Source: Aquimarina algicola
GTDB taxonomy: Bacteria > Bacteroidota > Bacteroidia > Flavobacteriales > Flavobacteriaceae
Assembly: GCF_006443095.1 (NCBI RefSeq)
Contig: NZ_VFWZ01000003.1
Coordinates: forward strand, 124,001-188,000
Reading direction: 5' to 3'
DNA length: 64,000 nucleotides
Shown in pieces: positions 1-8,852 of this stretch (the stretch's first letter is position 1; every line of letters begins with the position of its first letter). The notes under the pieces were generated by a model that saw only the letters and a program-made list of their open reading frames with translations, was not told where the DNA came from and ran no database searches. The position numbers and the translations under genes are program-made.

Positions 1-141
1 ATTTGCAGTACTATCTCCTTTGTATGATTCCTCAAGAAGTTCTTCTTTGGTTATTTTACCGAATTTATATTCTTGTGCATGACTTTTAAGTGATATAACA
101 ACGGTAAATAAAAAGGCTAATAAAAAGTAAAAATTCTTCAT
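1..141 (-). CDS. DUF3857-type secreted protein, N-terminal fragment (runs off window)
   Basis: The minus strand opens with ATG at 141 and stays open to base 1, giving 47 residues. They start with a signal peptide (MKNFYFLLAF...SHAQ, cut after the AQ motif) followed by EYKFGKITKEELLEESY. From memory this opening is characteristic of flavobacterial DUF3857/transglutaminase-like secreted proteins. It lies 21 bases downstream of another DUF3857 gene on the same strand, so the two are probably a co-transcribed paralogous pair. The rest of the protein lies outside the window, and the family call rests on the N-terminus and the neighbour. Confidence 0.7.
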   Translation of the reverse strand, partial: MKNFYFLLAFLFTVVISLKSHAQEYKFGKITKEELLEESYKGDSTAN

Positions 142-162
142 AAAATTAATTGGTTAATGTGC

Positions 163-2073
163 TTAAATTTGTTTCAACACTATCTTAGAATGGTCTATTT
201 TTTTGATTTCTGATCTAAATTTTCTATAATTTTCATATTCTTCTTTAGGATAAGTCCCATCCGTAATTTTTAAATATCTTTTGAATCGAATCTGTGAGTC
301 TTTAATTTTTTCTAATTCATAAGTATATAAGCCAAATTTGGTTTTTAATTCTCTTTTTTCTGGTAAACTATTGATTTGATATCCACTGGGAAGGTTAATT
401 ATATATTCATCTGTATTCACATACCCCCTGGCTATTATTAAAGAGGTTTGCCTATCTTCATATTGAGGGAAATTACTTTGATCTCTACTAAAAACATTTG
501 GAACAACTAATAGTCTTGATCCAACCTTTTTGGTATATCCTTCACACGAAATATTTAATTTCTCTGTAAAAACAATATCACTTTTATCGTCTTGGTATTT
601 AATCGAATTCACTTTTAAATCATTCAAATAATCCCAATACTTTTTGTAATAAAGTTTTTGATCTTTAGGATTTTGGTATTGAATCTTATAATTCCAATCA
701 TACTCCAATCCTTTAGATTTTTTTATATAATCAGAAACTAATTTTTTATCCGTGCCTAAGTGTATGGTAGCATCAACATGATAATGATTATCTTCAGAAC
801 CATACTTCTTTGTTCTCTTTATTTCTCCACCTTCAGGCATGATGACCAACACATTTCTGTCATCTGTAAAATCTCCGATAAAATTAAATGGTGTATTTTG
901 ACTTGTGCATTCCAACCAAATATCTTCTTGTTCATCAGGGATATTTAAGATTACATGATTTCCTTGCATTGATGCAAATTCTTTATCGATATCAATTTTT
1001 TTGTCTGCATGAACAATTGTATAATAAGAAGTAATCCCCTGGCTATTAAGTAAGGCTTTGGTATAGTTAGTAAGCGCTTTGCAATCTCCATATCCCAATC
1101 GATCTACATCACTTGCCAAAAATGGCATCCATCCTCCTATTCCTAGTTGCACACTAATATATCTAGTCTTATTCTGAACATATTTATAAATCAACCTTGC
1201 TTTCTCTTTTTTTGTCTTTGAGTTCGCAACTAATTGTTTTATTTCTTCTATAGTTTCTTGGGGTAACTCATCTCTTCCCAAAATTAATTTGTCATATTGC
1301 CACTTACCAAAAGTTTTCCAATCTGAGGCATGTCCTTCGATTCCTTTTAAAGAAAAATCGTTCAAAGCAACCTTAACTCTAGGCACTCTTTCCAATCTTA
1401 AAGGACTTAACACTTCTGGAATAACCGGTTGCACATTAGAAATTAAAAACACCTCATCACTTTCTCCTTTTTTTCTTTCAACATTATATCCATCAAAATT
1501 AATTTCTTTGATTCTCAATTTTATTTTTGAAGGATTTAAGAGTTTATAAGAAGATTTTTCTATACCTAACCTATAATTTGAAATAGGGTCCCAAGAATTT
1601 ATAAAAGCAGTAGAGTTTTTTTCTACTTCACTTTCAAAAGCTATTGTATAAGGATATGCTACAGGAGTATATTCAAAGTACTTTACACGATCATCTATCA
1701 TTAAAGAAACCCCATCATAAGAACTTCTGTCTTTGAAATCTTTCTTTTTATATTTTTTGATTTCTTTGCCATTTTTATCATATACTACTGCTTCAAGTTT
1801 TTTAATTTTTATTGAAGGATCATAACTTTCATAAGCATCTGCATTTTTATTACCATACTTATTCAAAATTGTTATCGTTCTCTTCGTTTTTATGGTAACA
1901 GAATGAATAGATTTTATGTCAACAATAATTTCTTCTGATCTTATTATAGCATTTGCTTCTTCTATTAAAGACGGGTTAATTTGTGAGGTTTGCAGGTTAC
2001 TATCCTGAGCATTAATTTTAAAAAACACTAATACAAGGATAGCCACAAAAAATCGTAGTAATTTTTTATGCAT
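163..2073 (-). CDS. Secreted DUF3857 and transglutaminase-like domain protein
   Basis: This 636-residue protein has a signal peptide (about residues 1-22, ending NAQ), an N-terminal DUF3857-like beta domain (about 45-230) and a transglutaminase-like core. The core shows YGDCKALTNY with Cys331 as candidate nucleophile and a downstream His373 in GNHVILNIPD with Asp380. These fit a Cys-His-Asp papain-like triad. The C-terminal 150 residues look like the beta-rich tail usual in the family. Such proteins are periplasmic or surface-associated in Bacteroidota and their substrates are generally unknown. It sits between dtd (27 bases upstream) and a second DUF3857 gene that leaves the window. Confidence 0.85.
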   Translation of the reverse strand: MHKKLLRFFVAILVLVFFKINAQDSNLQTSQINPSLIEEANAIIRSEEIIVDIKSIHSVTIKTKRTITILNKYGNKNADAYESYDPSIKIKKLEAVVYDKNGKEIKKYKKKDFKDRSSYDGVSLMIDDRVKYFEYTPVAYPYTIAFESEVEKNSTAFINSWDPISNYRLGIEKSSYKLLNPSKIKLRIKEINFDGYNVERKKGESDEVFLISNVQPVIPEVLSPLRLERVPRVKVALNDFSLKGIEGHASDWKTFGKWQYDKLILGRDELPQETIEEIKQLVANSKTKKEKARLIYKYVQNKTRYISVQLGIGGWMPFLASDVDRLGYGDCKALTNYTKALLNSQGITSYYTIVHADKKIDIDKEFASMQGNHVILNIPDEQEDIWLECTSQNTPFNFIGDFTDDRNVLVIMPEGGEIKRTKKYGSEDNHYHVDATIHLGTDKKLVSDYIKKSKGLEYDWNYKIQYQNPKDQKLYYKKYWDYLNDLKVNSIKYQDDKSDIVFTEKLNISCEGYTKKVGSRLLVVPNVFSRDQSNFPQYEDRQTSLIIARGYVNTDEYIINLPSGYQINSLPEKRELKTKFGLYTYELEKIKDSQIRFKRYLKITDGTYPKEEYENYRKFRSEIKKIDHSKIVLKQI

Positions 2074-2100
2074 ATAAATCTTAAATTATTTAGGGGTAGT

Positions 2101-2553
2101 TTACTCTTTATTTTTTGTATCTATAATTATGGTTACAGGTCCATCGTTAAGCAGTGATACTTTCATATCGGCACCAAATATACCTGTACCAATCTTTTTT
2201 TTCAAATTCAATTCTAATTGTTCCACAAATTGTTCATACACAGGTATTGCTATTTCTGGTTTTGCTGCTTTAATATAACTAGGCCTATTTCCTTTTTTAG
2301 TACTAGCATGCAATGTAAATTGGCTTACGACAATAATTTCACCATCTACGTCCTGTATACTTTTATTCATTACTCCATTTTCATCTCCAAATATCCTTAG
2401 TTTTATTATTTTATTACATAACCAATCCACATCCTCTTTGGTATCTTCATTTTCGATGCCAATTAATATTAATAAACCTTGATTTATTTTTGATATTATA
2501 TTTTTCTCTACTGTAACGGATGCTTCAGAAACTCTTTGAATTACTGCTTTCAT
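2101..2553 (-). CDS. dtd: D-aminoacyl-tRNA deacylase
   Basis: The 150-residue product is full length for DTD. It begins MKAVIQRVSEASVTV, carries the SQFTL motif in the middle (VVSQFTLHAS) and ends with the cross-subunit GPVT motif (NDGPVTIIID). Both motifs form the active site in the dimer. The enzyme hydrolyses D-aminoacyl and glycyl-tRNAs mischarged on the ribosomal supply chain, a cytosolic proofreading role. It follows rsgA by 48 bases on the same strand, so the two are probably one transcript. Confidence 0.96.
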   Translation of the reverse strand: MKAVIQRVSEASVTVEKNIISKINQGLLILIGIENEDTKEDVDWLCNKIIKLRIFGDENGVMNKSIQDVDGEIIVVSQFTLHASTKKGNRPSYIKAAKPEIAIPVYEQFVEQLELNLKKKIGTGIFGADMKVSLLNDGPVTIIIDTKNKE

Positions 2554-2601
2554 ATATCTATGTCACTTATATAAGAATTGTTACCTCTTATTTAAAAAAA
2601 A

Positions 2602-3552
2602 TTATTCTTCATCATAATTATTTTTCCTGTAACTCGCTTCATCTCCTTCTAAAATCTGTAAGTAACTCTTGTATCTGGACCAAGCAATTTCTCCATTATC
2701 TAATGCTTCTTTTACTGCACATTTTGGCTCATTAATATGTAAACAATTATTAAACTTACAATTTGATTTTAATGCAAAAAATTCTGGGAAATAATCTCCT
2801 AATTCTTCCTTATCCATATCTACTACTCCGAACCCCTTGATCCCGGGTGTATCTATAATTTTTGATCCAAAACTCAAGTCAAACATTTCTGCAAAGGTTG
2901 TTGTATGCTGCCCTTGTTGGTGTTGATCACTTATTTGAGCCGTTTTCAAAGAAAGATCAGGAGCAATCGTATTAATCAAAGTTGATTTACCAACACCGCT
3001 ATGCCCAGAAAACATACAAACTTTATCCTGCATTGCTTCTTTTACTTTATCAATATTTTTTCCGGTTTTTGCAGAAATCCCAATACATTCATATCCAATT
3101 TTGCGATATAAAGCTGCCAGATATTTTATTTCTAAAAGTTCATCTTCATTATACGTATCAATTTTATTAAAAAGTAGTATTGCTTTAATATCATAAGCTT
3201 CTGTGGTAACCAAAAACCGATCTATAAAAGAAGTAAATGTAACAGGGTTATTAAGTGTCACTAATAAAAAAACCACATCGATATTAGAAGCTATGATATG
3301 AGTTTGTTTAGATAAGTTTACAGATTTTCTTATGATATAATTCTGTCTGTCATGAATTTTCTCAATGATCCCTGTATGCCGATCATTGTTACTCTCTAAT
3401 TTAAAATCCACATGATCTCCCACAGCTACAGGATTTGTACTTTTGATACCTTTAATCCTAAATTTTCCTTTTATACGACATTCGTATATGTTCCCGTCTT
3501 CTGTTCTTACGGTATACCAACTGCCTGTAGATTTATAAACAATACCTGTCAT
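2602..3552 (-). CDS. rsgA: Ribosome small subunit-dependent GTPase A
   Basis: The protein has an N-terminal OB-fold, a circularly permuted GTPase domain (NKID as G4, GHSGVGKST as G1, DTPGIKG as G3, in that order) and a C-terminal zinc finger with Cys and His residues (CKFNNCLHINEPKC). This order is diagnostic of RsgA/YjeQ, which helps mature the 30S subunit. I start it at the ATG at 3552 (MTGIVYKSTGSWY). An upstream in-frame TTG at 3567 would add five residues and is less likely. It heads a probable rsgA-dtd transcript. Confidence 0.96.
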   Translation of the reverse strand: MTGIVYKSTGSWYTVRTEDGNIYECRIKGKFRIKGIKSTNPVAVGDHVDFKLESNNDRHTGIIEKIHDRQNYIIRKSVNLSKQTHIIASNIDVVFLLVTLNNPVTFTSFIDRFLVTTEAYDIKAILLFNKIDTYNEDELLEIKYLAALYRKIGYECIGISAKTGKNIDKVKEAMQDKVCMFSGHSGVGKSTLINTIAPDLSLKTAQISDQHQQGQHTTTFAEMFDLSFGSKIIDTPGIKGFGVVDMDKEELGDYFPEFFALKSNCKFNNCLHINEPKCAVKEALDNGEIAWSRYKSYLQILEGDEASYRKNNYDEE

Positions 3553-3692
3553 AACACAAATATGCAAATATTAATACGGTTAATAATCTTATTTCATTTA
3601 TTAATTAAAAAAATTGAACATGTACCAGACAAAGATTCTTTGGCACGACTATTGATAAAACTGCTCATGTTATTAATTATAATCATCAAATT

Positions 3693-4145
3693 ATGAAAAA
3701 ACTATTATTTTTAGGATTAGCATTATTAAGTATTAATGTATCCATTGCTCAAGATACTTATGAATATCAAATTGTAACTGTTGTTGAATCTATAGTTCCT
3801 AATGGATTAGGTAGATCTAGAATGATCACTGCCAACGAAACAAGAGATTATAAAGAATTTACTTCTACTCGTACTGGTGAGGATGATAAGAGAAATAAAT
3901 CTGATCGTGGAGACATTCGTGTAAAAGGTTTTGACGAAACTAAACTTTTGAACTTCTTTAACCTTGGTGGTATTCGTTTTCAAAACATTGCAGCAAATGA
4001 TGCTCTTGTAATGTCAAAAATCAATACTATGGCTTCAGAAGGTTGGGAACTTGCATTTGTAAATAGTGGAGTTGAAGGTTATGCTGGTAAAGGTGATAAA
4101 AATGGTATTTACATTACTCGTTATACTTTCAAAAGAAAAAAATAA
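3693..4145 (+). CDS. Small secreted protein of unknown function
   Basis: The 150-residue protein has a clear signal peptide (MKKLLFLGLALLSINVSIAQ) and a mature part with the segment INTMASEGWELAFVNSG near the C-terminus. This resembles the short EGWELV-type motif of DUF4177-like proteins, but I would not assign the family firmly. The centre is highly charged (DDKRNKSDRGDIRVKG). It is a single-gene unit transcribed away from rsgA and ends at a strong bidirectional terminator shared with the aromatic operon. Function is unknown; a periplasmic or exported location is likely. Confidence 0.75.
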   Translation: MKKLLFLGLALLSINVSIAQDTYEYQIVTVVESIVPNGLGRSRMITANETRDYKEFTSTRTGEDDKRNKSDRGDIRVKGFDETKLLNFFNLGGIRFQNIAANDALVMSKINTMASEGWELAFVNSGVEGYAGKGDKNGIYITRYTFKRKK

Positions 4146-4161
4146 ATCTTATTTAGATTAT

Positions 4162-4203
4162 AAAAAATGGTTTGAATATAAAATTATATTCAAACCATTT
4201 TTT
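4162..4203. terminator. Bidirectional rho-independent terminator
   Basis: A perfect 19-base inverted repeat (4162-4180 with 4185-4203) closes a 4-base loop and has an A-run on one side and a T-run on the other. It separates the convergent ends of the small secreted protein gene and the aromatic operon and can serve both. Confidence 0.92.
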
Positions 4204-4214
4204 TTATTTATCAT

Positions 4215-5297
4215 CTATCCTCTTGCTATCTTCTTTTGGTGATTAATAGATTCTTGATGAATTGCTTTGTAGATACGAAGAATGAACTCTTCGCTCAATC
4301 CATTTTGCTCTCCTTCAAGGATCATTCTTCCTAAAATCTCATTCCATCTTTTAGATTGCAGAATCGCTACATTTTGTTTTGCTTTTACTTTTCCTATTTC
4401 ATCTGAAATTTTCATTCGTTTAGATAATATTTCAAGCAATTGATTATCGGCGATATCTATTTTAACACGCAGCTCATCTAATGCTTTTTGGTAGGCTTCA
4501 TCCACACCAACTTCTTTACGAATTTTTAAATCTACCATATATTGTATCAAAGTTTCTGGTGTAATTTGTTGTTTTGCATCACTCCATGCATTGTCTGGGT
4601 CATAATGCGTTTCTACGATCATCCCATCAAAATTTAAATCCAATGCTGTTTGAGAAAGGTCAAAAATCAAATCTCTTCTTCCCGCAATATGTGACGGGTC
4701 TACAATCAATGGTAAATCTGGAAAACGATTCTGTAAATCAATAGGAATTTGCCATTCTGGGATATTTCTATATTTCGTTTTTTCGTATGTTGAAAACCCT
4801 CTATGGATTACCCCCAAATTTTTGACATTTGCCGTATAAAACCGTTCTACTGCTCCTAACCATAATGATAAATCCGGATTGATAGGGTTTTTGATAAGCA
4901 CAGGATTTTCTATGCCTTTACAAGCGTCTGCTATATCCTGAACAATAAAGGGTGAAACTGTACTTCTAGCACCGATCCAAAGTACATCAACACCATGTTC
5001 TAACGCAAGTTCTACATGATGAGGAGTAGCTACTTCTGTAGCTATTTTCATTCCTGTTTCTTCTTTGGCTCTTTGCAACCATTTTAACCCCAATGCGCCA
5101 ACCCCTTCAAAATTACCAGGACGGGTTCTCGGTTTCCAAATTCCTGCCCTAAGTACTGTAGCATCAGAATCTTTAAGTTGATGTGCAATTTTAACGACTT
5201 GATCTTCTGTCTCTGCGCTACATGGCCCAGCGATTACTAAAGGATGTTCCAGATTGTAAGCATCTAGCCAGTTTCTGAGTTCTTTATTATTTTCCAT
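4215..5297 (-). CDS. Bifunctional DAHP synthase / chorismate mutase (type II)
   Basis: Residues 1 to about 265 are a DAHP synthase of the KDO8P-synthase-related class (motifs VIAGPCSAET, LRAGIWKPRTRPG, IVDPSHIAGRR). Residues from about 270 form an AroQ-type helical chorismate mutase (ELRVKIDIADNQLLEILSKR). The enzyme condenses PEP with erythrose-4-phosphate at the head of the shikimate pathway and also converts chorismate to prephenate. The mutase domain may act as an allosteric sensor, as in other such fusions. It is the last gene of the aromatic operon, 76 bases after tyrA, and is followed by a strong terminator. Confidence 0.95.
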   Translation of the reverse strand: MENNKELRNWLDAYNLEHPLVIAGPCSAETEDQVVKIAHQLKDSDATVLRAGIWKPRTRPGNFEGVGALGLKWLQRAKEETGMKIATEVATPHHVELALEHGVDVLWIGARSTVSPFIVQDIADACKGIENPVLIKNPINPDLSLWLGAVERFYTANVKNLGVIHRGFSTYEKTKYRNIPEWQIPIDLQNRFPDLPLIVDPSHIAGRRDLIFDLSQTALDLNFDGMIVETHYDPDNAWSDAKQQITPETLIQYMVDLKIRKEVGVDEAYQKALDELRVKIDIADNQLLEILSKRMKISDEIGKVKAKQNVAILQSKRWNEILGRMILEGEQNGLSEEFILRIYKAIHQESINHQKKIARG

Positions 5298-5373
5298 TTT
5301 TGATTTCTTTCTTTTTTACTGTAGGGTTATTGTTATTTTGTGTATTCATTTGTTCTCTTTAATTATCGCTTTT

Positions 5374-6222
5374 TTAAGCAATTCCTTTCAAAATCGTTCT
5401 TATATGGTTTGTATTTTCCATTTCTTTATAAATTTCTTCATAATCATTATTCTCAATAAGTTCTTTGAACTGATTAAGATTAGTAATATATTCTTCTAAC
5501 GTTTCGATGACATTCTCTTTATTGTGTTTAAAAATTGGAGTCCACATGGCTGGTGAGCTTTTTGCTAATCGAACTGTTGATGCAAAACCACTACCCGCCA
5601 TATCAAAAATATCTCTTTCGTTTTTTTCTTTTTCTATTACTGTTTTCCCTAACATGAAAGAACTAATATGAGACAAGTGCGATACATACGCAATATGTTT
5701 ATCATGTGAAGCCGGATCCATATATCGAATTCGCATACCCAATCGAGAAAAAATTTCCATTCCTTTTTCTTGAAGTTTAAAAGCAGTTTTTTCGATCTCA
5801 CAAATAATATTGGTTTTACCCCGATATAAGTTCGCGATAGCTGCTTGAGGGCCTGAAAATTCTGTACCTGCAATCGGATGCGCCGCAAGATAATTTCTTC
5901 TTTTATCATGTTGCTCTACACTAACACATAATTTCTGTTTAGTCGATCCTACATCAAACACGAGACAATCTTCATCAATCATATCCAATATCATAGGTAA
6001 TATATTTACAGTAGCATCAACAGGGATTGCTACGATTACAATATCTGCCTGACTTATATCTTCTATTGTAGATTTATGGTCTATAATATTGAGTGATAAT
6101 GCTTGATCGAGATGTGTTTCATTTTGATCAACTCCATAAATGACTGCTTCATCAAAAGCTGCTTTTATATCTATGGCAAATGAGCCTCCGATCAATCCTA
6201 TTCCTATTACAAATACATTCAT
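5374..6222 (-). CDS. tyrA: Prephenate dehydrogenase
   Basis: This 282-residue protein starts with a Rossmann nucleotide-binding motif (VFVIGIGLIGGSFA) and contains the prephenate-binding stretch AAHPIAGTEFSGP and the later helical dimer domain with HDKHIAYVSHLSHISSF. It oxidatively decarboxylates prephenate to 4-hydroxyphenylpyruvate for tyrosine synthesis. No ACT domain follows, so feedback control may be weak or indirect. It lies 5 bases after the SnoaL-like gene within the operon, consistent with translational coupling. Confidence 0.95.
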   Translation of the reverse strand: MNVFVIGIGLIGGSFAIDIKAAFDEAVIYGVDQNETHLDQALSLNIIDHKSTIEDISQADIVIVAIPVDATVNILPMILDMIDEDCLVFDVGSTKQKLCVSVEQHDKRRNYLAAHPIAGTEFSGPQAAIANLYRGKTNIICEIEKTAFKLQEKGMEIFSRLGMRIRYMDPASHDKHIAYVSHLSHISSFMLGKTVIEKEKNERDIFDMAGSGFASTVRLAKSSPAMWTPIFKHNKENVIETLEEYITNLNQFKELIENNDYEEIYKEMENTNHIRTILKGIA

Positions 6223-6227
6223 AGCAG

Positions 6228-6605
6228 TTAACTGATATCTATAATTTTTATAATTTTATTTTCTTTAAAAGAAAAGGTACTTTTTCCTTTTATATTCATT
6301 TGATCTCCTGCTTTTATATCTTCTGAAAGATCTACAGCCAAAATAGCTGAGTACTCAACTTCAATAACTATTGTATCACCAGTATGTTGAATTTCACGAA
6401 TACTTTGATTTCTTTTGACAAATAATTTGGTTGCTTTTTCTGCCTGCTCTCTAAACGCATCAAGACCTTCTAAAGACAAAGTCACCTCATCATTAGTAAC
6501 ATTCTCAAAAACAACATCATTATGCAAAACAGATAGCATCATTTTTATATCAAATGCATTGTAGCCATTGATATATTCTTGTACCAGATGTTCTTGATTT
6601 TTCAT
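6228..6605 (-). CDS. SnoaL-like / NTF2-fold protein in the aromatic operon
   Basis: The 125-residue protein opens with a helix typical of the SnoaL/NTF2 superfamily (EHLVQEYINGYNAFDIKMMLSVLHNDVVFEN) followed by alternating strands ending IIDIS. There is no signal peptide, so it should be cytosolic. It overlaps the preceding aminotransferase gene by four bases (ATGA) and is followed after 5 bases by tyrA, so it is firmly inside the aromatic amino acid transcript. NTF2-fold proteins can be small isomerases or binding modules. No specific activity can be read from the sequence. Confidence 0.8.
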   Translation of the reverse strand: MKNQEHLVQEYINGYNAFDIKMMLSVLHNDVVFENVTNDEVTLSLEGLDAFREQAEKATKLFVKRNQSIREIQHTGDTIVIEVEYSAILAVDLSEDIKAGDQMNIKGKSTFSFKENKIIKIIDIS

Positions 6606-7759
6606 GCCCTAACGGTTATGCGTTCAATTGCTGTTTTAATATCTTCTTTGGTCACACATAGAGAAAACCTAATATATCCTTTTCCATTAGATCCAAAAAT
6701 ATCTCCCGGTGCAATAAAAATATCTTGATCATATAAAATAGTATCAATAAATTGTATCGCATTGGTTCCCTCCGGAAGTTTAGCCCAAACAAACATCCCC
6801 ACCATATTCGGATCATAAGAACATCCTAAAAGAGTGGCGAGCTCCCATATCAACACTCTTCTTTCTGCATAAATGGAATTCATTTTTTTATACCAATCTT
6901 CTGAAATTTGAAGTGCTGTTGCAGCTCCTTTCTGAATACCTTGCAACATCCCACTATCCATATTACTTTTAACTTTTAGGATCGCTTCAATTTTATCAGC
7001 ACTCCCGTTTACCATACCTATGCGCCAACCTGCCATATTAAATGTTTTGCTCAATGAATTAAATTCTAATGCTACTTCTTTTGCGCCTTCAACAGATAAA
7101 ATACTGGTTGGGGTATCATTTAAAATAAAACTGTATGGATTGTCATTTACAATTAGAATACTATGTTTTTTAGCAAAATCGATAAGTTTTTTAAACATTG
7201 TATTGGTCCCCGAAGCCCCTGTAGGCATATTAGGATAGTTAACCCACATGATTTTTACTTTATCCAAATTTAGTTTTGAAAGGCTATGAAAATCAGGCTC
7301 CCAATCATTTTCTTCTGTCAAATCATAAAAAACCGGAGTTGCCCCAATCAATTTTGTCACTGATGTATACGTAGGATATCCCGGATTCGGGATTAAAACT
7401 TCATCACCTTCATTAACGTATGCAAGAGAAACATGCATGATTCCTTCTTTAGAACCAATTAATGGCAAAATCTCACTATTAGCATCCAAAGAAACCTGAT
7501 ATTTTGATTGATAAAAATCTGCAATGGCTTCACGCAATTCCAGCAACCCCTGATAACTTTGATATTTGTGTGCTCCTTCTTGTAAAACAGCCTCTTGAAT
7601 GGTTTGAATTACTTCTTTTGGGGGTGCCAAATCAGGGCTTCCGATCGCCATATTTAGGATCGGTTTTCCTGAAGCCATAAGGGATCGTACTTCTCTTAAT
7701 TTCTTAGAGAAATAATATTCCTCTACAGTATCTAGTCGTTTTGCGGTTTGAATATTCAT
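6602..7759 (-). CDS. PLP-dependent class I/II aminotransferase
   Basis: This 385-residue fold-type I aminotransferase shows NYPNMPTGA, the Asp of the pyridine-binding loop (IVNDNPYSF), the Schiff-base lysine in SLSKTFNMAGWRIG and the substrate-carboxylate Arg near the C-terminus (IRFSLCV). Set between pheA and tyrA it most likely transaminates phenylpyruvate, 4-hydroxyphenylpyruvate or prephenate, giving the last step to Phe and Tyr. The assignment of the substrate comes from context rather than from a diagnostic motif. Both ends overlap neighbours by four bases, indicating tight coupling. Confidence 0.88.
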   Translation of the reverse strand: MNIQTAKRLDTVEEYYFSKKLREVRSLMASGKPILNMAIGSPDLAPPKEVIQTIQEAVLQEGAHKYQSYQGLLELREAIADFYQSKYQVSLDANSEILPLIGSKEGIMHVSLAYVNEGDEVLIPNPGYPTYTSVTKLIGATPVFYDLTEENDWEPDFHSLSKLNLDKVKIMWVNYPNMPTGASGTNTMFKKLIDFAKKHSILIVNDNPYSFILNDTPTSILSVEGAKEVALEFNSLSKTFNMAGWRIGMVNGSADKIEAILKVKSNMDSGMLQGIQKGAATALQISEDWYKKMNSIYAERRVLIWELATLLGCSYDPNMVGMFVWAKLPEGTNAIQFIDTILYDQDIFIAPGDIFGSNGKGYIRFSLCVTKEDIKTAIERITVRA

Positions 7760-8646
7760 CCGTTTTGGTTTTTATATTCTCCAAGTATTTTTAATTCTAA
7801 TGCCATGATTTTCAAAACAGAAATCGCTTTTTCGTACGCTTCATACTTTGTAAAGGTCACATCTACAAAAAAAGAATATTTCCATGGCATATCGATAATA
7901 GGTAGTGATTGTATCTTGGTAAGATTCAAATTACAATCGCTCATTACATTAAGTACTGTTGCCAGGCTTCCTCTTTTGTGATCTGTATGAAATTTTAAAG
8001 ATGCTTTATTAATCTCTTCTTTAGGAACTCCCGAAGTACTACGAGTATTTAACACAAAAAATCTAGTGCTATTGGATTTGATCGTTTGTATATCTCTTGC
8101 CAAAATATCAAGTTGATAAATTGAAGCTGCTGTTTCTCCGGCAATGGCCGCTACTCCTTTTAATTGCTTATCATGAATTCTTTTGGCTACAGCTGCGGTA
8201 TCAGAATCCTCTACTAATTTGATATGCGAGTGTTCCCTAAAAAACTCTTTGCATTGCAAAAGTGCCATTGGGTGAGAATATACTTCTTTGATATCCTTAA
8301 TACTTTGACCCTGTAATGCCATTAAACAATGATGAATCGGCAAAAAATATTCTCCACTGATTGTAAGATCATGCTCATCGATATATGCATAGTTAGGAAT
8401 AATCGACCCTGCGATAGAATTTTCTATCGCCATTACTGCATCTGTACTGTTACAATGTTCTAAACTTTGAACCAATTCTCTAAAAGACATACATTCATCT
8501 ACTGCAACGTCATCTCCAAAAAAGGATTGTGCTACTTGATGATGATAAGAACCCTTAATTCCTTGTATTGCTACTTTAACTTTTTTTGAAGTCGCGTCAT
8601 AAGTAGAGCGTTCTCCTTGTATGTCCAGACTTGTTTGTTTCATCAA
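7756..8646 (-). CDS. pheA: Prephenate dehydratase with ACT domain
   Basis: Residues about 22-205 are the dehydratase domain (GIKGSYHHQVAQSFFGD at the start, MAIENSIAGSI, and the catalytic TRF motif in NSTRFFVLNTR). Residues about 212-290 are an ACT domain (HKRGSLATVLNVMSDCNLNLTKIQS), which in this family binds phenylalanine. It converts prephenate to phenylpyruvate. It is the first structural gene of the operon and overlaps the aminotransferase gene by four bases. About 30 bases before its ATG sits an intrinsic terminator that forms part of an attenuator, so expression should respond to charged tRNA-Phe/Tyr as well as allosterically. Confidence 0.95.
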   Translation of the reverse strand: MMKQTSLDIQGERSTYDATSKKVKVAIQGIKGSYHHQVAQSFFGDDVAVDECMSFRELVQSLEHCNSTDAVMAIENSIAGSIIPNYAYIDEHDLTISGEYFLPIHHCLMALQGQSIKDIKEVYSHPMALLQCKEFFREHSHIKLVEDSDTAAVAKRIHDKQLKGVAAIAGETAASIYQLDILARDIQTIKSNSTRFFVLNTRSTSGVPKEEINKASLKFHTDHKRGSLATVLNVMSDCNLNLTKIQSLPIIDMPWKYSFFVDVTFTKYEAYEKAISVLKIMALELKILGEYKNQNG

Positions 8647-8672
8647 AAGTTTACTTTTTTTAAAATAAGTTC

Positions 8673-8745
8673 AAAAAAAAATCCCGATAATATCGGGATT
8701 CTAGTTATATATTGTTCTAATTCATATTTACATAGAAATCCCGTT
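8673..8745 (-). promoter_or_regulatory. Terminator/antiterminator of the aromatic operon attenuator
   Basis: On the minus strand a 9-bp stem AATCCCGAT/ATCGGGATT (8680-8700) with a 3-base loop is followed by eight T residues (8680-8673), a textbook intrinsic terminator upstream of pheA. The 5' arm of this stem can instead pair with CGGGATTTCTA (8733-8743), which lies inside the last codons of the leader ORF: ten base pairs with one bulged T. The two structures exclude each other. A ribosome held at the aromatic codons would leave 8733-8743 free and favour antitermination; a ribosome reaching the leader stop would mask it and favour termination. Confidence 0.88.
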
Positions 8746-8805
8746 CTTACTTTTATAATAAAAGAAGAAATAAAATCGGTTCCAAGTAAATAAGTTACTG
8801 TTCAT
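8728..8805 (-). CDS. Phe/Tyr-rich leader peptide of the aromatic operon
   Basis: A 25-codon ORF reads MNSNLFTWNR then FYFFFYY (codons 11-17) then KSKNGISM and stop. Nine of 25 residues are aromatic and seven are consecutive, a pattern expected only of an attenuation leader peptide. The codon for Tyr17 lies 12 bases before the antiterminator arm, the distance a stalled ribosome would leave exposed. Its ATG follows an A-rich stretch, usual for Bacteroidota initiation regions. The peptide probably has no function of its own; the act of translation is the sensor. Confidence 0.88.
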   Translation of the reverse strand: MNSNLFTWNRFYFFFYYKSKNGISM

Positions 8806-8852
8806 TGTTGTCTTATTTTTACATTGCTAATGTAGCTAAATCTATTACGATT

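Noticed and set aside
5287..5349. A 20-codon ORF (MNTQNNNNPTVKKKEIKNGK) between tyrA and the DAHP synthase gene, ending inside the latter's first codons
   Set aside because: Low-complexity composition, no attenuator-like structure around it and no amino acid bias relevant to the pathway. It may be chance in an A-rich spacer.
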